Positions 34,059 through 42,340 of a stretch of DNA of 64,000 bases are shown in pieces (positions within the stretch are counted from its first letter, which is position 1; each line of letters starts with the position of its first letter). The stretch is from an uncultured Clostridia bacterium (GTDB taxonomy: Bacteria; Bacillota; Clostridia; Christensenellales; Borkfalkiaceae), in NCBI GenBank assembly GCA_947627665.1, contig CANQWX010000006.1, forward strand, positions 31,007-95,006, given 5' to 3'. The position numbers and the translations under genes are program-made. The notes under the pieces are model-generated. The model made no database searches. It saw only the letters and a list, made by a program, of their open reading frames with translations, and was not told where the DNA came from.

Positions 34059-37000
34059 TTATAAAAGTTTTATGGCGTTCTCGGGCAAAAAAGTGCGCAG
34101 TTCCGCGAGGAACGCCCGCGATACGTTGACTTTGAGTTCGTACCGCTTCCCGCCGTGCAGGATCTTCGCCGTCGTGGCGCCTTCATACCCCGCGAGCATC
34201 TCGGAGAGTTCCCCGAAATCCTCTTCGCCGAGGGCGCGGGCGTCCAGCCAGAGCACCTGCTCCGTCTTCCCCGCGGACGGGGCGGGCTGCTCCGCGGGCC
34301 GCGCTTCGAACTCTTCGATGCTGTCGAGCACGATCACAGGCAGCTTGTCGGGATCGATGCTGAGCTTCCCCGCCACCCGCACGACGACGTCCTGCCGCAA
34401 AAAGCCGCGCGCCTTTTCGTAAATTTTGGGGAAGGCAAGGCAGTCGATGCTGCCGTAGAGATCCTCCACCGTGACGAACGCCATGAGCGCGCCCCCCTTG
34501 GTGCTGATCTTTTTCACGCCCGAGATAAGCCCCCCCATCGTGGCGGGCTGGCCGTTTTTGATCTGGTGATAGGTCCTGTCCCCCGTTTCCTCGTCCTCCT
34601 CGAAGTCGGCGAGCATGCCGCAGTGGAAGGAGCAATCGCGGAAATACTTGGCGAAGGGACGGAAGGGATGTCCGCTGACGTACACGCCGAGCACGTCCTT
34701 TTCGCGGGAGAGCAGCTCGGAAGTCTGCCACTCTTCGATGTCGGGATAGTGCACCTCGGGCGCCGTTTCCTCCAAAATATCGCCGAACAGGGACATCTGC
34801 GCGCCGCTCTTCTGCTTGTCCATGCCCGCGATGCGCTTCATGAGTTCCTCGTACACCGCGCCGTACTGCGAGCGGTGCTTGCCGAAGCCGTCGAAGGCGC
34901 CGCCGTAGATGAGCGCCTCCACCATGCGCTTGTTGACGAACTTGGTGCAGCGCATCAAAAAGTCGCCAAAGTCCTTGAACTGCCCGTTTTGGGTGCGTTC
35001 GGCGATGACTTCCTCCATGGCGGCGATCCCGACGCCGCGGAGCGCGCACAGCCCGAAGCGGACGCCGCCGCCCTCCACCGAGAAGTACGCCTTGGAGCGG
35101 TTGACGTCGGGCGGGTAGACCGCGATGTTCTTCTCCTTCATGTACACGATGTACTTGGCGATCTCGTCGATCTTGGTGATGCGGTTGTTGAGGACGCCCG
35201 CGAGGAATTCCTTGGGATAATATTTTTTGAGGTACGCCGTCTGGTAGGCGATGACGGCGTACGCCGCCGCGTGGGATTTGTTGAAGGCGTAGCTTGCAAA
35301 GCTCTCCATCTGTCCGAAAAGCTCGGCGGCGATCTCGGGGGAGATGCCGTGCGCCCCGCAGCCCGTGATGTTGCCGTAGACGGGATTTCCGTCCTTGTCC
35401 TTGCCCACCTCCTTGTCCACGTCGCCGTAGATGAACTTGTCCTTCTGCGCCATCAGTTCGGAGAGGTGCTTCTTCGCCATGGCGCGGCGCACGAGGTCCG
35501 CCTGCCCCAGCGAGTAGCCCGCGAGATTCTGGAAGATCTGCATGACCTGCTCCTGATAGATGATGACGCCGTAGGTCTTTTCGAGAATGGGCTTGAGAAG
35601 GGGCGTGAGATAGGTGATGCTTTTCGGGTCGCTCCTGTTTTTGAGGTAGGCGGGGATGAAATCCATCGGCCCCGGGCGGTAGAGGGAGATGCCCGCGATG
35701 AGGTCCTCGAGGCAGTTGGGCTGAAGCTGTTTCATGAACCGCTTCATCCCCCCTTGTTCAAGCTGGAACACGGCGTCCGTGTCCCCCTCGCAGATGAGGG
35801 CGTAGGCGCCCGGATCGTCGCAGTTCTGGTCGAACTCGATCTTTCTGCCGTAGTCCTCATAGATATAATCGAGGGTCTTTTTGATGTCCGTGAGGGTGGT
35901 GAGCGCCAAAAAGTCCATCTTGAGCATGCCGATGGACTCCACTTCCTTCATGTCGAACTGCGTGGTGATGTCCTCGTCGTTGCGGGAGAGCGGCACGTTG
36001 TCCGCGATGCGCTTGCGGCAGATGACGACGCCCGCCGCGTGCATGGAGGTGTTGCGGGGCATGCCCTCGAGCTTAAGCCCCATGTCGATGACCCGCTTCA
36101 GGTTCTCGTCGCTCTCGTAGATCTCGATAAATTCGGCGTTCCGCTTGCCCTCCTGGTCGGCGAGCTTTTTGAGCGCTTCGCCGTGCTTGTCCTCATCCCC
36201 CTCCGTTTCGGCGGCCTTTCGTCTGCATTTTTCGATGTCAAGTCCCAAAAGCTCGCGGATGGTCGACCTGCCGTCCATGAGTTTGGTGACGCGGTCGGTT
36301 TCGGAATAGGGCACGCGCATCACCCGCCCGACGTCCTTGATGACGGCGCGGGAGGCGAGCGTTCCGAACGTGACGATCTGCGCCACGTTTTCGGGATGAT
36401 AGCGCTGCCGCACATACTCGATCGTTTCCCCTCTCCGCTCGGTGCAGAAGTCGACGTCGAAGTCGGGCATCGAAACGCGGTCGGGATTCAAGAAGCGCTC
36501 GAAGAGCAGGTCGTATTTGAGGGGATCGACGTTGGTGATGCCGATGGAATAGGCGACGATGCTCCCCACGCCCGAACCTCTGCCCGGACCCACGGGGATG
36601 TCGTGCTCGCGCGACCAATTGATATAGTCCCAGACGATGAGGAAATAGTCGGCAAAGCCCATCTTGATGATGACCGAAAGCTCGTATTCCACCCGCTTTT
36701 TGATCTCTTCGGTGATGACGGGATAGCGCTTCGGCAGCCGTTCCCAGGTGAGGCGGGTCAAAAATTCGGGCGAGGGCGTGCCGTCGTCCGCCGTGTAGAG
36801 CGGGATGAGCGATTTGTCGTAGACGGGCGAGCCGTCGGATTTCAAGTTGAAGGGCGTATCCGTGTCGGACACCTTGTCCGCGATGACGCGGGTGTTTGCG
36901 ATCGCCTGCGGAAGATCGGGAAAGAGCGCCGCCATCTCCTCCCCCGACTTCATATAGAACTCGTGCGTTTCCATCTTCATCCGCGCGGGATCGTCGAGGG

Positions 37001-37670
37001 TCTTTTTCATCTGGATGCACATCAGCACATCCTGCATCTCCCAATCCTCTTTGTGCAGATAGTGCACGTCGTTGGTGGCGACGAGCGGGATGCCCGTTTC
37101 CTCCGACAGCCGCACCATCAGGGGAAGGATCTCTCTCTGTTCGGGAATGCCGTGATCCTGGATCTCTATGTAAAAGTCCTCGCCGTAGATGTCCCGCATG
37201 GAGAGCACGAACCGCTTGGCGCCGTCGTAGTCCCCCGCCATCAGGAGGCGGGAAAGCCGCCCCGCAAGACAGGCGGTGAGGCAGATGACCCCCTCGGAAT
37301 GCTCTTTGAGCATCTTGTAGTCGATGCGCGGGCGGTAATAGAAGCCGTCCACAAAGGCGGCGGAGTCCATCTGGACAAGATTGACGTAGCCCGCCTTGTT
37401 CTTGGCAAGCAGAATGAGGTGGTCGGCATGCTGGCTGTTTTTGACCTTCATGTCGTCCACCACATAGAATTCACAGCCGATGATGTACTTGATCCCCCGT
37501 TTTTTGCATTCCTCGGCAAAATAGAGGGAGGCGTACATGTTGCCGTGATCGGTCACCGCCACGGCGGAGATGCCGTTCTTCTTGCAGTGTTCGACCAGCT
37601 CGTCCACTTTGACGGCGCCGTCCAGAAGGCTGTACTCGGTATGCAGATGTAAATGAACAAAATCGACCAT
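34059..37670 (-). CDS. dnaE: DNA polymerase III alpha subunit DnaE
   Basis: Replicative C-family polymerase of the DnaE1 type. The 1203-residue protein has the N-terminal PHP domain (VHLHLHTEYSLLDGAVK, VTDHGNMY), the palm with the catalytic aspartates in SMPDFDVDFC and LKMDFLAL, the fingers and the helix-hairpin-helix/OB-fold C-terminal region (to GKLSIDPDKLPVIV). In low-GC Firmicutes DnaE works beside PolC, which is not in this window. No Shine-Dalgarno is visible before the ATG at 37670; instead a small ATTCTTTTC / GAAAAGAAT hairpin lies there. It is 33 nt downstream of whiA and probably in the same transcript. Confidence 0.96.
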   Translation of the reverse strand: MVDFVHLHLHTEYSLLDGAVKVDELVEHCKKNGISAVAVTDHGNMYASLYFAEECKKRGIKYIIGCEFYVVDDMKVKNSQHADHLILLAKNKAGYVNLVQMDSAAFVDGFYYRPRIDYKMLKEHSEGVICLTACLAGRLSRLLMAGDYDGAKRFVLSMRDIYGEDFYIEIQDHGIPEQREILPLMVRLSEETGIPLVATNDVHYLHKEDWEMQDVLMCIQMKKTLDDPARMKMETHEFYMKSGEEMAALFPDLPQAIANTRVIADKVSDTDTPFNLKSDGSPVYDKSLIPLYTADDGTPSPEFLTRLTWERLPKRYPVITEEIKKRVEYELSVIIKMGFADYFLIVWDYINWSREHDIPVGPGRGSGVGSIVAYSIGITNVDPLKYDLLFERFLNPDRVSMPDFDVDFCTERRGETIEYVRQRYHPENVAQIVTFGTLASRAVIKDVGRVMRVPYSETDRVTKLMDGRSTIRELLGLDIEKCRRKAAETEGDEDKHGEALKKLADQEGKRNAEFIEIYESDENLKRVIDMGLKLEGMPRNTSMHAAGVVICRKRIADNVPLSRNDEDITTQFDMKEVESIGMLKMDFLALTTLTDIKKTLDYIYEDYGRKIEFDQNCDDPGAYALICEGDTDAVFQLEQGGMKRFMKQLQPNCLEDLIAGISLYRPGPMDFIPAYLKNRSDPKSITYLTPLLKPILEKTYGVIIYQEQVMQIFQNLAGYSLGQADLVRRAMAKKHLSELMAQKDKFIYGDVDKEVGKDKDGNPVYGNITGCGAHGISPEIAAELFGQMESFASYAFNKSHAAAYAVIAYQTAYLKKYYPKEFLAGVLNNRITKIDEIAKYIVYMKEKNIAVYPPDVNRSKAYFSVEGGGVRFGLCALRGVGIAAMEEVIAERTQNGQFKDFGDFLMRCTKFVNKRMVEALIYGGAFDGFGKHRSQYGAVYEELMKRIAGMDKQKSGAQMSLFGDILEETAPEVHYPDIEEWQTSELLSREKDVLGVYVSGHPFRPFAKYFRDCSFHCGMLADFEEDEETGDRTYHQIKNGQPATMGGLISGVKKISTKGGALMAFVTVEDLYGSIDCLAFPKIYEKARGFLRQDVVVRVAGKLSIDPDKLPVIVLDSIEEFEARPAEQPAPSAGKTEQVLWLDARALGEEDFGELSEMLAGYEGATTAKILHGGKRYELKVNVSRAFLAELRTFLPENAIKLL

Positions 37671-37674
37671 AAGC

Positions 37675-37706
37675 GTTCACAAAATTCTTTTCTGCGAAAA
37701 GAATCA
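37675..37706. repeat. Hairpin between whiA and dnaE, related to the 3984/29392 element
   Basis: GTTCACAAAATTCTTTTC, TGC, GAAAAGAATC: a 9-bp perfect stem whose flanking TTCACRAAAA and TCTTTT match the longer palindromes at 3984 and 29392. A degenerate copy is possible but not certain. Confidence 0.45.
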
Positions 37707-38552
37707 ACCTTTTCTGTAATATTCCATCAGCTTGCGGAAGCGGTGGTTGAGGCAGGACTTCGTAAGCCCGAGCGTGCCCGCAAGTTCGCCCAAGGATAGC
37801 TCGGGGTGGGACAGCCGCGCCTCGGCCGCTTCCCGCAGGACGGCGGGAAACTCGTCCAGCCTGCCCGACCGCTTGAGCGCCGAAAAACGGCGCACCTGCT
37901 CCACACTGGCGATCGCGGCCCTGTCGGCATTCCCCGACGAGCAGTTGAGCGCGCGGTTTTCGCGGTTGCTCTCTTCCCGCTCGGCGGAAACCGCATTGAA
38001 GCGCGCAAGCGCGTTCCCGGCGCCGACGACGGAGAGAAAATCGGAGATCGCTTCCCGGCTCTTGATATACACCACGGCGCGCTCGCCCCGCTCGGTGACG
38101 CCGTACACGAATTGCAGTTCGTCCAAGACCGTTGCGAACCGCTCCGTATTTGCGGGAGGGAGTTCGAACTCGAGATGGAAACCCGTCTTTTTGCCCGTAT
38201 GCGGTAGCGTACAGCTCCCGCCCCCGAGGAACGCCCCTTTGAGATAGGCGAGCCGCTCCGCCTCCGTTCTCTCCGCGGGAAGCTCCCGCGCTCCCTCCAA
38301 AAAGAAAGTGAGCTTGTCCCTGCCGTGTTTGGGATCGAACGCCGCCTCCGTGAGCGTCATGCGGGCGCCGCCGCTCTCGGCAAGCGCCAAAAGATATTGC
38401 GCCGTGCTCTCGTTCTCGATGGCAAGCGAATATCCGCCGCGCTCCGCCCTTCCGCCCGTATCGAGAACGCCGCAGAACAGAGAAAGGCTTTCCCGCTGCG
38501 TCTGCGGGGCGCTTTTGATGAGTTCTCTCTTGATCTCCTGCGTAAAACTCAT
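37704..38552 (-). CDS. whiA: DNA-binding protein WhiA
   Basis: WhiA joins a degenerate LAGLIDADG homing-endonuclease fold to a C-terminal helix-turn-helix and affects cell division, chromosome segregation or sporulation in Gram-positives. The 282-residue product has the N-terminal MSFTQEIKRELIK, the middle LAGLIDADG-like part (LAYLKGAFLGGGSCTLPHTGKKTGFHLEFEL) and the WhiA HTH at the end (LRHPELSLGELAGTLGLTKSCLNHRFRKLMEYYRK-like, about 235-280). AAGGAAA precedes the ATG. The usual upstream partners rapZ and yvcK are absent here; the gene instead follows a PHP phosphoesterase and murB. Confidence 0.94.
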   Translation of the reverse strand: MSFTQEIKRELIKSAPQTQRESLSLFCGVLDTGGRAERGGYSLAIENESTAQYLLALAESGGARMTLTEAAFDPKHGRDKLTFFLEGARELPAERTEAERLAYLKGAFLGGGSCTLPHTGKKTGFHLEFELPPANTERFATVLDELQFVYGVTERGERAVVYIKSREAISDFLSVVGAGNALARFNAVSAEREESNRENRALNCSSGNADRAAIASVEQVRRFSALKRSGRLDEFPAVLREAAEARLSHPELSLGELAGTLGLTKSCLNHRFRKLMEYYRKG

Positions 38553-38572
38553 GGCGGTTTCCTTTCCAAATT

Positions 38573-39349
38573 TTATAAATGGCTCTTCTTGTACTCCGCA
38601 AGCCGCAGCACGGGCATTCTGCCGCCGATGTTGTCGATGCGCTCCAAGGGTACGCCGACCCGCGCGATCTGCTCCTCCGCGAGCGCGATGTCCCCCAAGC
38701 GCGCGGGGGAATGCGCGTCCGAATTCACCAAAAAGCGGGCGGACGTCTTTTGCACGATGTCGTTGAGTTCCTCATCGGTAAAGTGCGTCTTTTTGCCGCT
38801 GATCTCCACATAAGTGCCGTAGTCGGCGCAGCACTTCGCCACCTCGAGCGCGTTGGCAAAGCACTGGAAATTGATGTGCGTGAGGATGTCTACGGGGTTC
38901 TTTTTTACGGTATTGATGTACGCCTGCGTCTGTTCCCTGACCAGCCGTCCCTTGAGATGAAATCCCATATTATAGCTGAGGTACCCCCGCCAGCCGTTCC
39001 ACCAATCGCGCAGGCTCTCGTGGGCGCTCATGACGTGGAACCCCGCAAGATAGATGTCGAACCCCGCAAGTTCCTGCGGCGTAAGCCCGCCCGTCCCCTG
39101 CCTGCCGAGGATGTTTTCCTCGACGCCGACAAGGATCCTGACGCCGTATTTTTGCTCCGCCGCCTTGATCTCCTGCGTGTAGCGTTCCTTTTCTTTTCTC
39201 TTTAAGCCGAGAACGAGATGGGTAAAGCCGTGATCGGTGAGCGCAAACGCGGCAAGTCCCAGCTCCTTTGCCCGCGCCGCCTGCTCCTCCACCGTGCAGT
39301 GGCCGTCCGAATATCTCGTATGCGTATGCAGATCTGCCGTAAGTTTCAT
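38573..39349 (-). CDS. PHP-domain phosphoesterase (YcdX-like)
   Basis: PHP hydrolases cleave phosphoesters with a trinuclear metal centre. The 258-residue protein shows the metal-binding motifs DLHTHTRYSDGH (residues 6-17), ALTDHGFTH, GVEENIL, LAGFHVM, THINFQCF and VNSDAHSP, in the YcdX-like order. The substrate is unknown. It sits between murB and whiA, a place where many clostridia carry the same gene before rapZ, so it belongs to this conserved cell-envelope/DNA-replication cluster. The ATG at 39349 has only a weak AAAGG site. Confidence 0.9.
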   Translation of the reverse strand: MKLTADLHTHTRYSDGHCTVEEQAARAKELGLAAFALTDHGFTHLVLGLKRKEKERYTQEIKAAEQKYGVRILVGVEENILGRQGTGGLTPQELAGFDIYLAGFHVMSAHESLRDWWNGWRGYLSYNMGFHLKGRLVREQTQAYINTVKKNPVDILTHINFQCFANALEVAKCCADYGTYVEISGKKTHFTDEELNDIVQKTSARFLVNSDAHSPARLGDIALAEEQIARVGVPLERIDNIGGRMPVLRLAEYKKSHL

Positions 39350-39394
39350 TGCCTTTGTTACTTTCCGTCCGTGATCGTGAAGTATGTATCTATG

Positions 39395-40276
39395 TTAAGG
39401 CAGGCGGCGGATCTCCTCGCGGAGCAGGATGCCCGTCTGCCGCAGCACTTCTTCGCGGATGAGCGCGATGAGCGCGGAAACGTCTGCGGACGTCCCGCCC
39501 TCGTTGAGGATGAAATTCCCGTGTCCGCAGGAAACCACCGCCCCGCCGACGCGCGTCCCCTTTAAGCCGCATTGGGCGATGAGGCGCCCCGCAAAGTCCC
39601 CTTCGGGATTGACAAACACGCAGCCCATGCTCCTGCCCCGCGGCAGGTGCGCCCGCGCGGCACGGAAGTGCGCACGGCGCTCGGCGATCTCCTGCGGCGA
39701 GGAGGCGCTCCCCTTTAAGTATGCGCCGATGACGGCGGTCCCGTTCCCGAAAATGCTTGTTTTTTCGGAAAAAGCGCAATCCCGCCGCGAAAATACCGCG
39801 ATCCTGCCCTCCCGCACGCCGACGACCCCCGTCACGACGTCCGAAAAATGTCCTTCGGCGACCCCCGCGTTCATGGTCACACCGCCGCCGACCGTCATGG
39901 GAATGCCCGTAAAACACTCCAGCCCGCCGAGGCCGTTCGCTTCGGCAAAGCGCAAAAGCGCCCCGCCCGTGACCCCTGCGCCCGCATAGATCGTTTCGCC
40001 GTCCGCATAGAGGGTTTTCAGGCGGCAGAAGCGCACGACGACCCCTTCGAACCGCCCGTCCGCGGGAAGCACGTTCGCCCCCGCGCCCAAAAAGCAGTGG
40101 GGAATGTGCGACCGCCGAAGATAGGCGATCAGCTCCGCCGCGGTTTCGAGATCCGCGGGAGAGGCGGCGAGGGAAGCGGTCCCCCCACAGCCGATCGTGG
40201 TGTGCCTTGCAAAGGAAAACTCCCTCTCCCAGACGACCTTCGGGAAGCGCGCGCAAAGTTCCGCAAAATGCTCCAC
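39395..40276 (-). CDS. murB: UDP-N-acetylenolpyruvoylglucosamine reductase MurB
   Basis: FAD enzyme making UDP-N-acetylmuramic acid, the second committed step of peptidoglycan synthesis. The 293-residue protein is a type II MurB: TTIGCGGTASLAASPADLE (FAD-binding), LGAGANVLP, GIPMTVGGGVTMNAG, and SMGCVFVNPEGDFAGRLI, where the proton-donor Ser of the E. coli enzyme is Cys. That Cys variant occurs naturally in the family and is expected to be active. The start is a GTG at 40276 behind AAGGAGAG. A promoter TTGAAT-17-TAGAAT (40292-40320) overlaps the end of the upstream lipoprotein gene. Confidence 0.96.
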   Translation of the reverse strand: MEHFAELCARFPKVVWEREFSFARHTTIGCGGTASLAASPADLETAAELIAYLRRSHIPHCFLGAGANVLPADGRFEGVVVRFCRLKTLYADGETIYAGAGVTGGALLRFAEANGLGGLECFTGIPMTVGGGVTMNAGVAEGHFSDVVTGVVGVREGRIAVFSRRDCAFSEKTSIFGNGTAVIGAYLKGSASSPQEIAERRAHFRAARAHLPRGRSMGCVFVNPEGDFAGRLIAQCGLKGTRVGGAVVSCGHGNFILNEGGTSADVSALIALIREEVLRQTGILLREEIRRLP

Positions 40277-40291
40277 TTTACTCTCCTTTTC

Positions 40292-40320
40292 ATTCTAACA
40301 TACTTTGCCGTCGAATTCAA
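40292..40320 (-). promoter_or_regulatory. murB promoter
   Basis: TTGAAT (40315-40320), 17 bp, TAGAAT (40292-40297) on the minus strand, 15 nt before the murB start. Confidence 0.65.
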
Positions 40321-41210
40321 ATACTTTTCAGAAATTTTTCGGGATTTTTTCCGCTGCGGACCGCCGCCAACAGCTCCTCCCGCCCCTCCGCCGAGAGAAA
40401 GGCGACGGGGGTGCGCTTCGCCGCCGTTTGGGCGGGCGGGAACATGCCGAGCGAGGACAGCGCCTCCTGTGTGCGCGCGGAGAGCAGCTCCCCGAGAAAG
40501 AGCAGGCAGTCCTCCCTCTTTTCGGCGGAGAGCACGGAGATATATTGGAAGAGGTCGCAGTAGCCGTCGAGCGGCTTGGAATACACGGTGACCCCCCGCG
40601 CCAGAAAACGGCAGACGTCCCGCTGCGTGCCGAGAAGATAGCGGAACTCCCCGCCCAAAAAGCGGGTGTAGGCGGTCAGGGAGGGCAATTCCTCCCCCGC
40701 GATCCCCTCGACCGCGGCAGAGAGAGCGGGAAGATTGCTCCCGCCGCAGGAGATCGCCGTCTTTCCCTCTCCGCCGAAGTCGTCCGTAAGAGAAAAGAGA
40801 TAGTACCTGCCCGCGCACCACGGATAGGCGAGCGCGTGCCCGCCAAGCTCGCCCCCCGCAAAATGATAGGGAAGCGGCAGGGCGCATTCGGCAAACTCGG
40901 ACAGCCCGACGCCGAAGGAGAGCAGATCGGGGCGCTCTCCGCCGAGAAACGCCTGCCGCGCGCCCTCTTCCGTGAGCGAGGTCACGAGGAAATACAGGCC
41001 CTCCGCCCCCTCTTCCACCCGCCGCGCGACCGATTTGAGAAAGGAGGTCCGCGACCCCTTTCCCCCCTCGAAGGTGTCCACGTTCCACACCCGCACGACA
41101 CGCGGCGCGACCGTTTCCGCCTTCTCCTTCGGATAGAACGCACAGGCGGCGACAAGCACAGCGGCAAGCAAAAAGGGAAGGACCGTTTTGAAAAATTTCC
41201 AAGCCTTCAC
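40317..41210 (-). CDS. Orphan lipoprotein, extracellular solute-binding-protein-like
   Basis: A 297-residue secreted lipoprotein: membrane leader MKAWKFFKTVLPFLLAAVLV followed by the lipobox VAAC (Cys near residue 23). The mature part starts RVVRVWNVDTFEGGKGSRTSFL, a pattern typical of family 1 ABC solute-binding proteins, and continues with DLLSFGVGL and two-lobe spacing. It is shorter than usual (about 400) and no permease or ATPase is adjacent. The start is a GTG at 41210; an in-frame TGA lies right before it, so no longer form exists. It might be a remnant or a binding protein working with a distant transporter. Position next to murB may be accidental. Confidence 0.7.
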   Translation of the reverse strand: MKAWKFFKTVLPFLLAAVLVAACAFYPKEKAETVAPRVVRVWNVDTFEGGKGSRTSFLKSVARRVEEGAEGLYFLVTSLTEEGARQAFLGGERPDLLSFGVGLSEFAECALPLPYHFAGGELGGHALAYPWCAGRYYLFSLTDDFGGEGKTAISCGGSNLPALSAAVEGIAGEELPSLTAYTRFLGGEFRYLLGTQRDVCRFLARGVTVYSKPLDGYCDLFQYISVLSAEKREDCLLFLGELLSARTQEALSSLGMFPPAQTAAKRTPVAFLSAEGREELLAAVRSGKNPEKFLKSI

Positions 41211-41247
41211 AAATCACATATATGAAGGCCGACGGCGAAAAATGTAA

Positions 41248-41278
41248 AAGATTTAGGGGGACGCCAAAGACGTCCCCC
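41248..41278 (-). terminator. Probable terminator of the DUF1540 gene
   Basis: GGGGGACG / CGTCCCCC (41256-41263 and 41271-41278); on the minus strand it is followed by TAAATCTTTT. Confidence 0.55.
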
Positions 41279-41375
41279 ACGCGCTTTTGCATGACGGAAC
41301 GTCATCCAAAAGCTCTATCTGAAAGCGGATCCCCGCCAACAGACATCTTGCGCAGCCCGAAATTTTTTTATGCGC

Positions 41376-41531
41376 TTATCTGCGCTTCTGGTAGCTGTCG
41401 CAACAGGTGCAATGCTCGCAGTCGCAGGTATTGCCCACATGGATCCTGTCAAGCTCGCAATGCATGCCGTCTTGGTTGAAACGGCACTCGGTAACGCCGC
41501 AGGAAACGCCGCGGTTGATCTCGTGCTCCAT
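41376..41531 (-). CDS. DUF1540 small Cys-rich protein
   Basis: A 51-residue protein read from the ATG at 41531 with a strong GGAGG site 6 nt upstream. It starts MEHEINRGVSCGVTECRFN and ends with CDCEHCTCCDSYQKRR; eight cysteines in total (C11, C16, C25, C36, C38, C41, C43, C44). This is the layout of DUF1540, a small cysteine-rich clostridial protein presumed to bind metal, of unknown function. It was too short for a typical long-ORF search. It is divergent from rplI, with overlapping upstream regions. Confidence 0.88.
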   Translation of the reverse strand: MEHEINRGVSCGVTECRFNQDGMHCELDRIHVGNTCDCEHCTCCDSYQKRR

Positions 41532-41586
41532 ATTCTGCCTCCTTCCCTCCTATTATGCGCGCTTTTGCGAATTTTATCGGAAAAGG

Positions 41587-41615
41587 TTGACAAGCGCCCG
41601 CCCCTCTGTTACAAT
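41587..41615 (+). promoter_or_regulatory. rplI promoter
   Basis: TTGACA (41587-41592), 17 bp, TACAAT (41610-41615), then AAAGGAG 10 nt before the ATG. The leader would be about 14 nt. Confidence 0.82.
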
Positions 41616-41635
41616 ATACCAAAGGAGATAATATC

Positions 41636-42079
41636 ATGAAGGTCATCCTCAAAGCAGACGTAAAAGGCAGCGGCAAAAAAGGAGATATTTTGGAAGTTTC
41701 AGACGGTTACGCGAAGAATTTCCTGCTCAAAAAGGGACTTGCGGAGATCGCAACTTCTTCGGGCATCAATGAGATCCGCCAGAAAAAGACGGCGGACGAA
41801 TTTCATAAGGCGGAGAGCATCCGCGCGCAAAAAGAGCTGGCGGCAAAACTCAACGGCGTCACGGTGCCCGTTTCCATCCGCGCAGGCGAAAACGGCAAAG
41901 TGTTCGGCTCCGTCACCAACGAAAAGATCGCTTCCGCCCTCTCGGAACTCGGTTACGAAGTGGAGAAAAAGCGCATCGTCACCAAAGAGCCTCTCAAAAA
42001 CGTGGGTGAATACGAGGCGGAGATCCGCTTTGCGGAAGGCGTGACGGCAAAGATCAAGATCGTCGTTTCCCCCCTGTAA
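41636..42079 (+). CDS. rplI: 50S ribosomal protein L9
   Basis: L9 binds 23S rRNA at the base of the L1 stalk and affects reading-frame fidelity. The 147-residue protein has the N-terminal globular domain (MKVILKADVKGSGKKGDILEVSDGYAKNFLLKKGLA), the long connecting helix (about 40-75) and the C-terminal domain (GKVFGSVTNEKIASAL to KIKIVVSPL). AAAGGAG precedes the ATG. It is a single-gene unit between its own promoter and a strong terminator, away from the usual rpsF-ssb-rpsR or dnaB/DHH neighbours. Confidence 0.97.
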   Translation: MKVILKADVKGSGKKGDILEVSDGYAKNFLLKKGLAEIATSSGINEIRQKKTADEFHKAESIRAQKELAAKLNGVTVPVSIRAGENGKVFGSVTNEKIASALSELGYEVEKKRIVTKEPLKNVGEYEAEIRFAEGVTAKIKIVVSPL

Positions 42080-42095
42080 ATTACAATTATTTTGA

Positions 42096-42127
42096 GAAAG
42101 GCGCTTCAAAAAGCGCCTTTCTTTTTG
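42096..42127 (+). terminator. rplI terminator
   Basis: GAAAGGCGCTT / AAGCGCCTTTC, loop CAAA, followed by TTTTTG; 17 nt after the stop codon. Confidence 0.9.
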
Positions 42128-42142
42128 TTTTTTGGCAGTTTA

Positions 42143-42171
42143 CATAGTATTATGTCTGACATAGTACTATG
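42143..42171. repeat. Dispersed palindromic repeat, copy D (complete, intergenic)
   Basis: The most complete copy: CATAGTATTATG, TCTGA, CATAGTACTATG, sitting between the rplI and adhE terminators. On the minus strand it shares TTAG + palindrome + TCAGACATAA with copy B. Confidence 0.85.
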
Positions 42172-42225
42172 CTAACGGGTCAATCGGCGAGGGTTTCAAG
42201 GGGGCGTATCGGCAAAACGGCGCAC

Positions 42226-42258
42226 AAAAAAGCGGCGCAGCGTCAAAAGCTGCGCCGC
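42226..42258 (-). terminator. adhE terminator
   Basis: Perfect 10-bp stem GCGGCGCAGC / GCTGCGCCGC (42232-42241, 42249-42258) with a T6 run on the minus strand. A second hairpin, CTCTTCGC / GCGAAGAG (42270-42299), precedes it closer to the adhE stop. Confidence 0.85.
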
Positions 42259-42340
42259 CCTCCCCCGCTCTTCGCGGATTGGCACTGATGCGAAGAGCTA
42301 TATGGGGAAGCCGAAATTCCGCATCCAACCAACCTTACGG

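Noticed and set aside
34155..37652. A 1165-codon plus-strand open frame opposite dnaE
   Set aside because: Antisense shadow of dnaE caused by GC-rich codon choice; no recognisable domain.
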